A stretch of 64,000 bases of DNA from Verrucomicrobiia bacterium (lineage in GTDB: Bacteria; Verrucomicrobiota; Verrucomicrobiia; JADLBR01; JAIBCM01). The translations under genes and the position numbers were made by a program. This document shows, piece after piece, positions 16,753 to 25,388 of the stretch. The notes below the pieces were generated by a model. The model saw only the letters and a list, made by a program, of their open reading frames with translations. It had not been told where the DNA came from and did no database searches. Location: assembly GCA_019694135.1 (NCBI GenBank), contig JAIBCM010000006.1, positions 1 to 64,000 of the forward strand. Direction: 5' to 3'. How positions within the stretch are numbered: the first letter of the stretch is position 1; each line of letters begins with the position of its first letter.

Positions 16753-16782
16753 AGAATAGTTTGGAAATGGTAAAAACGTCAA
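16753..16782 (-). promoter_or_regulatory. Sigma-70-type promoter of the histone-like gene
   Basis: On the minus strand TTGACG (16777-16782) and TATTCT (16753-16758) are separated by 18 bases. The expected transcript has a leader of about 60 bases containing a short hairpin, TAGTC-GCGA-GACTA, with a GNRA-like loop, and a duplicated GGCGCT. The start is inferred, not measured. Confidence 0.6.
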
Positions 16783-16825
16783 CGATAATTTTTAAAAACT
16801 CAAAAAAATTTTGTTAAAAAAATTT

Positions 16826-17374
16826 TTATTTTTCTTTCAACACGTTTATTTTTTTCCGAATCGCATCCACAATTCCATCCACATTCCACAATCTTCCGAT
16901 CCCTTCATATCCACACGCCAACATTCCTTTTTCTGGTCCGATAAATTCAACATCACGTTTTTGTAAATCTGCAACATGCATCTGTGTCGTGGAATGCAGC
17001 CACATCTTTCCATTCATTGCGGGCGCCATCAAAATTGGCGCACGCGTTGCTAACAAAATAGAAGTTAATGCATCGGGAGCTAAACCCAAAGACGCTTGAG
17101 CAATGAAATTTGCAGTCGCTGGCGCCACGACCACCAAATCCGCTCGATCCGCCAAAGCGATATGCGTGGGATGATCCGCTGATTCCTCCGACAATCGCAC
17201 AGTAACAGGTTGATGGGTTAAAGTTTGCAAAACTAACGGTGTCACAAAATGCGTTGCTTCTTGTGTTAAAACCGCATGAACTTCGTGTCCCTCCTTAGTT
17301 AAAGCGCTAGCAATGTCTGCTGCGCGATACGCAGCAATCGAACCCGTGACTCCCAAAAGAATGGTTTTTTTCAT
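16826..17374 (-). CDS. coaC: Phosphopantothenoylcysteine decarboxylase (CoaC-type flavoprotein)
   Basis: This FMN enzyme decarboxylates phosphopantothenoylcysteine to phosphopantetheine in coenzyme A synthesis. The 182 residues cover only the CoaC half of the common CoaBC fusion. Active-site features are His71 (PTHIALADRAD), the PAMN motif (118-121) and Cys154 in GMLACGYEGIGR. The CoaB ligase half is missing here and no coaB follows, so it must be encoded elsewhere. The gene is the last in yicC-gmk-coaC, with a 4-base gap after gmk. A related flavin decarboxylase function (UbiX-like) is unlikely because the PxMNxxMW motif is present. Confidence 0.9.
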   Translation of the reverse strand: MKKTILLGVTGSIAAYRAADIASALTKEGHEVHAVLTQEATHFVTPLVLQTLTHQPVTVRLSEESADHPTHIALADRADLVVVAPATANFIAQASLGLAPDALTSILLATRAPILMAPAMNGKMWLHSTTQMHVADLQKRDVEFIGPEKGMLACGYEGIGRLWNVDGIVDAIRKKINVLKEK

Positions 17375-17378
17375 AAGA

Positions 17379-17987
17379 CTAACACAAAATCAATCGCTTA
17401 CTTTTATAGCGTTCCGCTCGAATAATAGATCGAAACTTTTGCAAATCCTCCTCCATCGTTTCACTTAAAATAGTGTAGTGATACTCCTGCCAAAATCCAA
17501 TTTCTTCTTTAGCCGCATTCAATCGATATGAAATTTGTTCCTCCGTTTCAGTTCCGCGCTTTCGCAAACGTCGCTCTAACTCTTCCAAAGTCGGTGGCAT
17601 AATAAAAATGTCCACCAGCGCTTCTTGAATCCAAGGCTCAAGCGATTCACGAATCTGGCGCGCGCCTGTTACATCAATATCCAACAATAAATCCGTTCCT
17701 TCACGCACTGCCTTTTCGGTGTTAACCTTCAAAGTTCCATATTGATGCCCATGCACCCACGCTGTTTCCAAAAAAGCGCCATCACTTTTACGTTGTTCAA
17801 ACTCTTCCTGACTTAAAAACCAATAATCCAAACCATTTTCTTCACCCGACCTCGCAGGCCGGGTCGTGCAAGAAACCGAATATTGAAAATCTGGCGTTTG
17901 CTTAAGATTAGCACAAATCGTGCTTTTTCCCGCGCCCGAAGGCGCCGAAACCACAAATAAAATGCCGCGTCGCTTAAAATGATTCAT
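17379..17987 (-). CDS. gmk: Guanylate kinase
   Basis: Gmk phosphorylates GMP to GDP with ATP. The 202-residue protein has the P-loop APSGAGKST (15-23), the GMP-binding motif SCTTRPARSGEENGLDYWFL, and IDVTGARQIRE with the catalytic Asp region, then FIMPPTLEELERRLRKRGTE of the lid. The start ATG overlaps the yicC stop by 4 bases, so the two are translationally coupled. In many bacteria rpoZ follows gmk; here it does not and lies at 58.6 kb instead. Confidence 0.96.
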   Translation of the reverse strand: MNHFKRRGILFVVSAPSGAGKSTICANLKQTPDFQYSVSCTTRPARSGEENGLDYWFLSQEEFEQRKSDGAFLETAWVHGHQYGTLKVNTEKAVREGTDLLLDIDVTGARQIRESLEPWIQEALVDIFIMPPTLEELERRLRKRGTETEEQISYRLNAAKEEIGFWQEYHYTILSETMEEDLQKFRSIIRAERYKSKRLILC

Positions 17988-18853
17988 TCCACATTTTGCA
18001 CTTGTTCGCGCAATTTTTCTATCTCCATTTTCAACTCCATTACTTCATGCGCAATTTTCACATCATTAGCTTTTGCGCCCATCGTATTTACCTCCCGAAA
18101 AATTTCTTGCAGCAAAAATTCCAGTTTTCTACCCACCTCACCCTCTTTTTTAATCGTCTCCTCGAATTGTTGCAAATGACTTTCCAAACGCGTAAGTTCT
18201 TCTGAAATATCACAACGCTCAGCAAAAAATAATAGCTCTTTTCTAAAAACTTCATCTTCCCAAGCCACTGCAACATTCGCCTGTCGCAACCGTTCTTTTA
18301 ATCGTTCTCCATATTTTTTAGCAATCCAAGGCGCTTGAATTTGAATTTTTTTCTTAAGCGATCGTATTCGACGAGTTCGATGCAAAAAATCTTTTTTTAA
18401 ATGGTCGCCCTCTACTTTTCGCATTTGACTCCATTCTTTCAAGGCTTTCTTAACAACAAACTCGAATTGACATTTGACCTTTTCATCATTACCAAGCAAC
18501 TGATTATTCAACACCCCCGGAGCCGCCAAAACTTCCTGTAAAGTAATTTCATTCTTAAGCTTCAACTCTTTAATCAGCTGCCGAAAAATTCGCTCATAAT
18601 GACGCGCCACGGCTACATCCACTTTTCCGTTTACCCATTCAGAAGGCGCCTCCAACTCCACCGTCACTTGAACCCGTCCGCGCCTGGCAAATTCTGCAAC
18701 CCACTCTCTTACCTGCCGCTCCAACATGGCCCATTCCCTTGGCAATCCCACAATCGTCTCCAACTGTTTTCGATTCACAGAGCTGATTTCCACCTTCACC
18801 CACGCCGAGCCATATTTCATCTTGGCCTTGCCAAATCCTGTCATGCTTATCAT
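17984..18853 (-). CDS. yicC: YicC-family protein
   Basis: YicC/YloC proteins are endoribonuclease-type RNA-binding factors implicated in small-RNA turnover. The 289 residues begin with the family hallmark MISMTGFGKA, followed by EISSVNRKQLE. The conserved C-terminal DUF1732 end carries KLEFLLQEIFREVNTMGAKA and ends at EIEKLREQVQNVE. It is first in the yicC-gmk-coaC operon, as in many bacteria. It diverges from the ACT-domain gene with an 88-base intergenic region that holds no clear feature. Confidence 0.93.
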   Translation of the reverse strand: MISMTGFGKAKMKYGSAWVKVEISSVNRKQLETIVGLPREWAMLERQVREWVAEFARRGRVQVTVELEAPSEWVNGKVDVAVARHYERIFRQLIKELKLKNEITLQEVLAAPGVLNNQLLGNDEKVKCQFEFVVKKALKEWSQMRKVEGDHLKKDFLHRTRRIRSLKKKIQIQAPWIAKKYGERLKERLRQANVAVAWEDEVFRKELLFFAERCDISEELTRLESHLQQFEETIKKEGEVGRKLEFLLQEIFREVNTMGAKANDVKIAHEVMELKMEIEKLREQVQNVE

Positions 18854-18941
18854 AGCTTTCCTTTTCTTTTATGAAACCTTGTCCAAGAAAACCAGAGAAA
18901 TAATCGCTCGATTTTTTATTAATCCTGACTAATCTTTAGAT

Positions 18942-19400
18942 GTGCCGTCTCCCGTAAAAGAAAAAATTCGTGGCGAAAAAGTTATCCAATTTTCCGTTTT
19001 TATGGAAAATAAGGTCGGTCGACTATTGGATATTGTCCGGCTTTTGGATCAATCCGCCATTCATGTCGTAGCTATTTCAATTATCGACACCGCCGATTGC
19101 GCTATCGACCGCTTTGTCACCGATGACCCCGACAAAACTCGACAAGTTCTCGAAAAAGAAAAATTGGCCTTTATCGAAACTAATCTCGTCATCGTTGAAA
19201 TGAATGGCGCTACAGAAATGAAAAAAGTTTTAACCGCCCTCCTTCAAGCCGAATGCAACATCCATTTCACCTATTCTCTCATGATCCAACCTCATGGCAA
19301 ACCGTGTCTCGCACTCCATGTCGAAGATGAAGAATGTGCCGCCTCAGTCCTTAAAGCTAACGGATTCAAAATCCTGACCCAACGCGACATTTCTCGTTAA
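18942..19400 (+). CDS. Tandem ACT-domain regulatory protein
   Basis: The 152-residue protein carries two ACT domains. The first starts at VIQFSVFMENKVGRLLDIVR (about 14-33). The second begins with NLVIVEMNGATEMKKVLTAL, followed by HFTYSLMIQPHGKPCLALHV. Such stand-alone ACT pairs bind amino acids and are often related to the small subunit of acetolactate synthase, but no partner enzyme is adjacent. Start is GTG (18942). It is followed after 6 bases by the lycopene cyclase gene, so the two are probably co-transcribed although they are not obviously related in function. Confidence 0.85.
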   Translation: MPSPVKEKIRGEKVIQFSVFMENKVGRLLDIVRLLDQSAIHVVAISIIDTADCAIDRFVTDDPDKTRQVLEKEKLAFIETNLVIVEMNGATEMKKVLTALLQAECNIHFTYSLMIQPHGKPCLALHVEDEECAASVLKANGFKILTQRDISR

Positions 19401-19406
19401 ACATTT

Positions 19407-20099
19407 GTGACCTATCGAAGGTTTCATCTCTATTTTAACTTACCGCTACTTATTATCCTGTCGCTGCTCGCACAACCTCATTGGAATTGGCATGACTCCC
19501 TTGTTACCGCCGGTCTTTGTTTGATTGTTCTAATCTTTACGACTCCCTGGGATAATTGGGCAGTCAAACGAAATCTTTGGAATTTTCCTAAAGAAAAAAT
19601 CCTCTTCCGCATTTTTTACTGTCCCATTGAAGAATACCTTTTTTTCCTTACACAAACCATTCAAGCTTGTTTATTAACCGATATTTTTCGCTCTTACTTT
19701 TTTAACAAAACTATTTCACTGCCAGCGCCCAATTTTCGATTAGCTAGCGCCTTGGCTTTGGTTTGGGTTGTCTTTTTCTTGTTGAGCAAAAAAAATTCAC
19801 GTCCTCTTTCGATCACTTATCTTTGGCATCTTCTCTTTTGGATGTTGCCAGTCATTCTTTTTCAATGGACCTTGGGCGGCTTTTGGATTCAACAATTTCC
19901 GCTCGTTCTCACAACTACTCTATCCCTAGGAACGTTACTATGGAGTTTCGACCTCGTTGCTATTCATCAAGGCATCTGGTTTTTTGATGAAAAACAAACG
20001 CTTAACCTCAAACTTTTTCGCCTACTTCCATTAGAAGAATTTCTATTCTTCTATCTCACCACTCTTATGGTCGTTCAAGGATTTTTACTTTTTATTTAA
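19407..20099 (+). CDS. Lycopene cyclase, CrtYc/CrtYd-fusion type
   Basis: This integral membrane protein of 230 residues has two homologous halves, each with the lycopene-cyclase-domain signature. PWDNWAVKRNLWNF and YCPIEEYLFFL are in the first half; SFDLVAIHQGIWFF and LLPLEEFLFFYL are in the second. The PxE(E) motifs are the conserved acidic sites of CrtYcd/CarR cyclases, which form beta-ionone or related rings on carotenoids. No crtB, crtI or crtE is nearby; only dxs (27.6 kb) supplies precursors. Start is GTG. The 3' end overlaps the next convergent gene by 15 bases. Confidence 0.88.
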   Translation: MTYRRFHLYFNLPLLIILSLLAQPHWNWHDSLVTAGLCLIVLIFTTPWDNWAVKRNLWNFPKEKILFRIFYCPIEEYLFFLTQTIQACLLTDIFRSYFFNKTISLPAPNFRLASALALVWVVFFLLSKKNSRPLSITYLWHLLFWMLPVILFQWTLGGFWIQQFPLVLTTTLSLGTLLWSFDLVAIHQGIWFFDEKQTLNLKLFRLLPLEEFLFFYLTTLMVVQGFLLFI

Positions 20100-20900
20100 T
20101 GACCTATTTAAATCATTGGTGTTTATCACTAAATAGGTCCAAAATGTTTTTTCTTCTTGCTGCAAATCATCATACCTCACTTTAATTAAGTCTTTTCTAA
20201 TCTCTTCAATTTCAAAAACCGGAGGCAATCCAGAGTTTTTTGTTTCAATTTTTATTAATTTTTTATTCTTGGTATCGAAAAGATAAAGCAACGTTTGTTT
20301 AACATTATCCTCTTCAGCTAAAGCCGAAGTCTCTTCAGTAACATATCTCTCAGCAAGCGGTTTCCACACTCCCGTTTCTCCCAATAAATGATCATCGTCC
20401 AACCAAAACCATACGAAAGCCACTTTTTCTGTTTCTCGTTCGTCTATTGAAGACACAGAGGGCAAGTTTAACAATTTTAAAGAGTTTGAATCGTTGACTG
20501 ATAATACTTCATATTGAGCATCACCCCAATCAATCAAAACTTTATTCTCACTTGGACTAGCATCCATTCCATAAACGCTTTTTCCTTCCGGCGCTTTCCA
20601 AATGATCTTGCCCTTTTCACCAAGAATACAACCTTGATGAGGCATTAATCGCAATCGATTAATTTTATTTTCCTGAGATAATTTCGATGAAGGTATTTCA
20701 GAAACAAGTTTGAGAGCAAATCTTGTTTTACTTTCGTCAAACTCTTTTCCTTTTGCTTTCGGTGCGACGCTCGCAGATTGTCCAGTTTCCTTTGAATTGG
20801 ATAATCCATCTGTTAATAAATTTAGTGATCTATTTTTTTCCCAAATCAAAAATCCCACTAGCCCCAAAATGACCAGGAAAACAATAATAAATCGTTTCAC
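20085..20900 (-). CDS. Membrane-anchored protein of unknown function
   Basis: No family is recognised. The 271-residue product has a single N-terminal membrane anchor (FIIVFLVILGLVGFLIW, 4-20) without a cleavage site. A linker rich in Ser and Lys follows, then a soluble beta-rich domain from about 60 outward with SVYGMDASPSENKVLIDWGD and VWFWLDDDHLLGETGVW, a pattern suggesting a few propeller-like strands. The domain would face the periplasm. It starts 4 bases after the amidase gene and is certainly co-transcribed with it. Both lie inside the 14-bp direct repeat bracket. A role as partner or immunity protein to the amidase is conjecture. Confidence 0.7.
   Translation of the reverse strand: MKRFIIVFLVILGLVGFLIWEKNRSLNLLTDGLSNSKETGQSASVAPKAKGKEFDESKTRFALKLVSEIPSSKLSQENKINRLRLMPHQGCILGEKGKIIWKAPEGKSVYGMDASPSENKVLIDWGDAQYEVLSVNDSNSLKLLNLPSVSSIDERETEKVAFVWFWLDDDHLLGETGVWKPLAERYVTEETSALAEEDNVKQTLLYLFDTKNKKLIKIETKNSGLPPVFEIEEIRKDLIKVRYDDLQQEEKTFWTYLVINTNDLNRSLNKK
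20098..20111. repeat. 14-bp direct repeat, left copy
   Basis: AATGACCTATTTAA occurs here and again at 22668-22681, bracketing the amidase gene and its neighbour. In this copy GACCTATTT (20101-20109) also pairs with AAATAGGTC (20131-20139), so the left end can form a 9-bp hairpin. The copy overlaps the lycopene cyclase stop codon and the 3' end of the convergent gene. It could be a target-site duplication or a recombination footprint; two short repeats alone do not prove it. Confidence 0.65.
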
Positions 20901-20904
20901 AAAT

Positions 20905-22635
20905 TTATGGTTTTCGAGTTACACGAGAAGTCTTTTTTTGGGCATTTTGTTGAGGACTTTGCCTGGGTTGTTTGAGATCCTCAAAAATCGCACCCGCCAT
21001 TCTATTGACAATATCCTTCCGAACCTCTTGATGATCTTTGCCGGTGTTTAATAATTCATCGACTTCTTTGACATCAATAAATTCCATTTCCATATAAGCG
21101 GATCGGGTAGGGTGATAATCTTGGGTGTTACCGAGGTAAGGATCACTTATGGTGCCAAAATTGGCTGTTTTAATGCCACGATCCACAGCATTTTTATCAT
21201 GGCTTTTAATAGCGCCATAAGCTGCATTTTGAACTCTTTGAGCAAACTCTCGATCTTCTTTCGTATTCACATTGTTTGAACCCCTGATATAAGTCTCGGT
21301 TCCTCGTGCTTCTTTTTCTCCAGGCTTTTCAGGATAACCATTAAAATGAATAGTTAGCATATTGTCTGCCCCCATATCACGCGCAACATTCGCTCTGGCC
21401 CTTAATGATAAATTCACATCACTATCTCGTGTTAAATAAACACGAATAGGCAAATTTTGTTCTTGGCCCATAACTTTTAAGCGATCACGCAACATACGCG
21501 AAATATCTAATGTCATTTCTTTTTCCTTAACTCCACTAGGACTCACGGCGTGATTTCCATCAGACCCTCCAACCTTAATATTATCTACACCTCCATGCCC
21601 TGGATCAATCACCACAACCGCAGGAACAATAAAGTTAGCCGCCTCCTGCGGAACAGGAATCCCTTCCACCTGCACTTTCACTTGAGCCTTATTAAAGGCA
21701 ATTGGAGGCAAGTTAGTTCTAACCGCGGTCAATCCGTTATCATCAATGAATGTTTCTGCTGCGGTTTGAGAAATGCGTTGAAATCCTGATGCGCCCAAAT
21801 CTTTAGAGCTTTCAAAATAATCTTTATGATTCGGACTCTCTTTCAAATCGCCTTGAAGAATAGGTTGAGCGCCTCCATCCACCTCAACCAAAGGAAATGG
21901 CTGAATGGTCCACGTCACTTTTTTCCCTGCCAAACTTTTATCAAACTGCATTTGCATTTCGCGATGCGCGACTCGATCATGTGCAGGATTCTCTTCCGTC
22001 ATTAAATTATTAAAAGGAGGTTGTTGAGGCTGGGTAGAAACCAATTTCCCATTTTCATCTGGAACTGCGGGTGAGACTTGATACAGCTTGGCCGTAGGAA
22101 TACAAACTACTGCTGACTCTATTTTTTGTTCACCATTTTTATTTTCGACTATAATGGTTTCCCCCAACGCTACTTCATGTTTTAAAACGGGATTAAAGAT
22201 TTCAAAAAAATCAGGTGAATCAAAAATGCCTTTTTCCTTTGGATTAATCAAAAGTTGAGGTTTTGAAACAAATCTTCCTGGACTCGTTTCATAAAGAATA
22301 ATCCCTTCTAAAGCTCGATCTTTTCCATCAGGACTCACAGCAAAAAGCGTTAGCGGCACTGATTTTTTACCTGCTTGCGATGCATCATCGAGTTGAATAT
22401 AAAATTCTTCCTGTAATTTTTTAATGTCTTGAAGATCGGAGTTCTCTAAACTTTCTCTTCTTAACGTGGTAACGGGTCGTTTATTTTCATCCAGAAAAGT
22501 TATGCGAGGCTTTGTTTTATTTTTAGTGCTGGCCACCATTTCATCGACAACGGATTGCGCACGAACGGGTTCACCTTGATCCAATACCATCTCCTTTAAA
22601 CGATCAGCATCTTTCCCGTCAGTTGCATTTCCCAT
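20905..22635 (-). CDS. N-acetylmuramoyl-L-alanine amidase (Amidase_3) with a long N-terminal region and no signal peptide
   Basis: Residues 339-565 form a zinc amidase that cleaves the bond between muramic acid and the stem peptide. His347 (IDPGHGG), a Glu in KEKEMTLDI (371-373), His430 (MLTIHFNGY) and the catalytic Glu in AYMEMEFID (516-518) are all present. The 340-residue N-terminal part contains strand-rich segments such as EGIILYETSPGRFVSKPQL, resembling Ig-like modules of large surface proteins. No signal peptide is seen: the start is MGNATDGKDADRLKEMV. Export must therefore use another route, or the start is wrong. The C-terminus is basic and Gln-rich. Confidence 0.88.
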   Translation of the reverse strand: MGNATDGKDADRLKEMVLDQGEPVRAQSVVDEMVASTKNKTKPRITFLDENKRPVTTLRRESLENSDLQDIKKLQEEFYIQLDDASQAGKKSVPLTLFAVSPDGKDRALEGIILYETSPGRFVSKPQLLINPKEKGIFDSPDFFEIFNPVLKHEVALGETIIVENKNGEQKIESAVVCIPTAKLYQVSPAVPDENGKLVSTQPQQPPFNNLMTEENPAHDRVAHREMQMQFDKSLAGKKVTWTIQPFPLVEVDGGAQPILQGDLKESPNHKDYFESSKDLGASGFQRISQTAAETFIDDNGLTAVRTNLPPIAFNKAQVKVQVEGIPVPQEAANFIVPAVVVIDPGHGGVDNIKVGGSDGNHAVSPSGVKEKEMTLDISRMLRDRLKVMGQEQNLPIRVYLTRDSDVNLSLRARANVARDMGADNMLTIHFNGYPEKPGEKEARGTETYIRGSNNVNTKEDREFAQRVQNAAYGAIKSHDKNAVDRGIKTANFGTISDPYLGNTQDYHPTRSAYMEMEFIDVKEVDELLNTGKDHQEVRKDIVNRMAGAIFEDLKQPRQSPQQNAQKKTSRVTRKP

Positions 22636-22667
22636 AATTTTTCCCTTTTAAAATAAAATTTATAATG

Positions 22668-22681
22668 AATGACCTATTTAA
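22668..22681. repeat. 14-bp direct repeat, right copy
   Basis: The second copy of AATGACCTATTTAA lies between the amidase start (22635) and xseA (22722), 2,570 bases from the left copy. Flanking bases differ from those of the left copy apart from A/T richness. No transposase or integrase is associated. Confidence 0.65.
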
Positions 22682-22721
22682 TGATGGCGATCCCTTTTAA
22701 CTCCTGTCAAGCTTATGCCCT

Positions 22722-24002
22722 GTGGCTATCCAAACAAGTAAAACCTGTCTCACTGTTAGTGAGCTCACACGTCAAATCCGTGATTTGCTGGAAGATCGAT
22801 TGGGTTCCGTTTGGGTAAAAGGCGAAATTTCCAATTTTCGCAGGCAAAATTCCGGTCACTGTTATTTTACTTTAAAAGATGTTTCGGCTCAATTATCCGC
22901 AGTTCTTTTCAAAGGCATTGTAAGCACCATTCCTTTTGAACCCAAGGATGGACAACAAGTTGCTCTCTTTGGTGAAATTACCGTTTACGAACTTCAAGGC
23001 AAATATCAAATAATCGTTCGTCAAATGATGCCACAAGGCCTTGGCGATTTACAGCAACGCTTTGAAGCGCTTAAAAAGAAGCTTTTGGCTGAAGGCTTAT
23101 TCAGTGCTGAAAGAAAAAAACTTCTACCACGCTACCCAAGTCGAGTCGCTATTATCACTTCGCCTACTGGAGCCGCGATCCAAGACATGCTCAATATTTT
23201 GAAACGACGTGCACCACAGCTTCAGCTCTTTTTATATCCCGTGCGAGTTCAGGGTAATGAATCAGCTCAAGAAATTAGCCAAGCACTTCAACAACTCAGC
23301 CGTTGGCATCAAAAAAAGACCCTTTCTTTAGACGCTATCATTCTCGCTCGAGGTGGCGGAAGTTTGGAAGATCTTTGGTCATTTAATGAAGAAATTGTCG
23401 CTCGCGCCATCGCAGCCTGCCCAATTCCAACCATTTCAGGCGTGGGCCATGAAGTTGATTTTACCATTGCTGACTTGGTAGCTGACCTTCGCGCCCCTAC
23501 TCCCAGCGCGGCTGCGGAACTTTTAATTCAAGATCGTCAGGAAATTTTAAAATCCATCACCAAACATCATTTTGTTTTGCAGCGCGCTCTCCAACATCAA
23601 CTCACCCAACTTCGACTTCATCTCAATCGCTGTGCAAAAAGCACAGTCTTTCGCGATCCCGTTCGCATTATTGCTCTTTTTCAGCAGCGAATAGACGATC
23701 TCGCTGAAAAACTTTCTCAAGCCCCTCGCTTAGCTGCTCAACAAAAACGTTATGAACTTCAAACACAAATTTCGGTATTAGAACAATATAGCCCAACTCG
23801 CTTAATCCCCATTTTCTTCTCACAACTCAAAGCATTGGCCGCCAAACTCGAACTTCTCAATCCCTTACACACACTGGAACGAGGGTTTGCCTTAATCAAA
23901 ACTCCGGAAGGAAAACTGGTTCGCTCTTCGCGCCAACTTACTCCAGAAGACTCTTTTCAAGTTCAAATGCGCGATGGCACAATTGATGCTAAAGTAAAAT
24001 AA
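22722..24002 (+). CDS. xseA: Exodeoxyribonuclease VII large subunit
   Basis: XseA is the catalytic subunit of ExoVII, which degrades single-stranded DNA from both ends. At 426 residues it carries an N-terminal OB fold (LTVSELTRQIRDLLEDRLG, then VWVKGEISNFRRQNSGHCYF). The nuclease core follows, with VAIITSPTGAAIQDML, ILARGGGSLEDLWSFNEE and TISGVGHEVDFTIADLVADL. The helical C-terminus binds XseB. Start is GTG (22722). xseB follows after 25 bases, the classical order. Confidence 0.96.
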   Translation: MAIQTSKTCLTVSELTRQIRDLLEDRLGSVWVKGEISNFRRQNSGHCYFTLKDVSAQLSAVLFKGIVSTIPFEPKDGQQVALFGEITVYELQGKYQIIVRQMMPQGLGDLQQRFEALKKKLLAEGLFSAERKKLLPRYPSRVAIITSPTGAAIQDMLNILKRRAPQLQLFLYPVRVQGNESAQEISQALQQLSRWHQKKTLSLDAIILARGGGSLEDLWSFNEEIVARAIAACPIPTISGVGHEVDFTIADLVADLRAPTPSAAAELLIQDRQEILKSITKHHFVLQRALQHQLTQLRLHLNRCAKSTVFRDPVRIIALFQQRIDDLAEKLSQAPRLAAQQKRYELQTQISVLEQYSPTRLIPIFFSQLKALAAKLELLNPLHTLERGFALIKTPEGKLVRSSRQLTPEDSFQVQMRDGTIDAKVK

Positions 24003-24027
24003 CCTAAATTCATTCCTCACTCTCATT

Positions 24028-24351
24028 ATGGCCAACAACAAAAAACAAACTAAAGAAAATAAGGAAAAAGAACCGGCTACTTTCGAAGTCGCCATGGAAC
24101 GATTAGAAAAGATCGTTGAAGAAATGGAAAATGCCGAACTACCTTTAGAAGATATCCTGCAACGGTATGAAGAAGGCACCCATTTAAAAAAATTTTGCGA
24201 AGAAAAATTAAAAGAAGCTGAAAAACGCGTTCAACAAATTCAACCCGACACTCAAGACAATCCGGTCGTCACAGAAACAATCACCGAAAAAACAACCCTT
24301 ATCGAAAGCTTAAGTGTGGAAGAAGAAAAAGACGAAGACCTACTTTTATAA
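24028..24351 (+). CDS. xseB: Exodeoxyribonuclease VII small subunit
   Basis: XseB wraps the helical C-terminus of XseA. The core motif spans residues 17-75: TFEVAMERLEKIVEEMEN, LPLEDILQRYEEGTHL and a coiled-coil helix ending LKEAEKRVQQI. The 107-residue length is longer than usual (about 75) because of a charged N-terminal tail and an acidic C-terminal tail of about 30 residues. It converges on the LacI gene with 6 overlapping bases. Confidence 0.94.
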   Translation: MANNKKQTKENKEKEPATFEVAMERLEKIVEEMENAELPLEDILQRYEEGTHLKKFCEEKLKEAEKRVQQIQPDTQDNPVVTETITEKTTLIESLSVEEEKDEDLLL

Positions 24352-25383
24352 AACTGTTTCCTCTATCTTTTTTACACTCTTTCGTTCCACCAATTGCACT
24401 GGTAAAAGTCTCGGTTCCACTGCCATTCCTTGAATCATTTGCAGCAACATGCCAAAACTTAAATGCCCCAATTCTTTTTGCCCTTGATAAATCGTAGTCA
24501 GAGGCACTCGATAATATTTTGCTAAGCGCACATCGCCAAATCCTACGACTGAAACTTCTTCTGGAATTTTAATGCCTTGCGACAAAAGAATTTCACAAGC
24601 TCCAACCGCCACATAATCGTTTACCGCAAAAATCGAACTAAAAGAAACTTTTTCACTTAAAACCTGCATCATGGCTTTACGCCCTTCCTCAATATCGGAA
24701 CCGGCTCGAAACACCAAGGAATCTCGATAACCCACTTTCGATTTTTCCAAAGCCTTGCGATATCCCATTAACCGCTCTTCTGTTGAAGAAGCACCCAATG
24801 GACCTGCCAAATGCAAAATATCACGATGTCCTTGGGATATTAGATATTCCGTCGCGATCGAGGCCCCCAAACGATCTTGCGCCACAACAAAACCGGTGCG
24901 TGGAAATTGCGTGGCATTAGCGGGAAAACGATCCAAAAAAACTACGGGGATATTACGTTGCGTCACCATTTCTAAAAATTCCAATCTTCCGCCCATGCGC
25001 AAAGCCGGCGCCAACAAAATACCCTCCACTTGGCGTTCTAACAAAATTCTCAATTCTTTTAATTCCAACGCCAAATTGTCATCGGTCTGGCAAATAAAAA
25101 TTTGATAACCCACTTCCGAAGCGCTCTTTAAAATCCCAGATAAAATTTGCGAAAAAAACCCTTGATCCAATCGCGGCAACACCACGCCAATGGTGTTAGA
25201 TTTTCGATTTCTTAGCCCTCGCGCATTACCATTTGGCACATAACCCAACTGTTCCGCAATTTTTCGAATCCTTTCCTTTGTGCCAACACTAATATCGGAA
25301 GCATCACGCAGCGCCTTAGAAACAGCCATCACAGAAACCCCTGCTTCAGCTGCCACACTTTTTAAGTTAGTCATAATCAACAA
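24346..25383 (-). CDS. LacI-family transcriptional regulator
   Basis: A 345-residue regulator with an N-terminal helix-turn-helix (LKSVAAEAGVSVMAVSKALR) and hinge helix (LGYVPNGNARGLRN), followed by a periplasmic-binding-protein-like effector domain (SNTIGVVLPRLDQGFFSQI to EVSVVGFGDVRLAKY). The likely start is the Met at codon 4 (25374). It follows a PTS IIA gene after 5 bases and no sugar transporter is near, so the target sugar genes are probably elsewhere. The effector is unknown. Confidence 0.92.
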   Translation of the reverse strand: MLIMTNLKSVAAEAGVSVMAVSKALRDASDISVGTKERIRKIAEQLGYVPNGNARGLRNRKSNTIGVVLPRLDQGFFSQILSGILKSASEVGYQIFICQTDDNLALELKELRILLERQVEGILLAPALRMGGRLEFLEMVTQRNIPVVFLDRFPANATQFPRTGFVVAQDRLGASIATEYLISQGHRDILHLAGPLGASSTEERLMGYRKALEKSKVGYRDSLVFRAGSDIEEGRKAMMQVLSEKVSFSSIFAVNDYVAVGACEILLSQGIKIPEEVSVVGFGDVRLAKYYRVPLTTIYQGQKELGHLSFGMLLQMIQGMAVEPRLLPVQLVERKSVKKIEETVL

Positions 25384-25388
25384 ACAAA

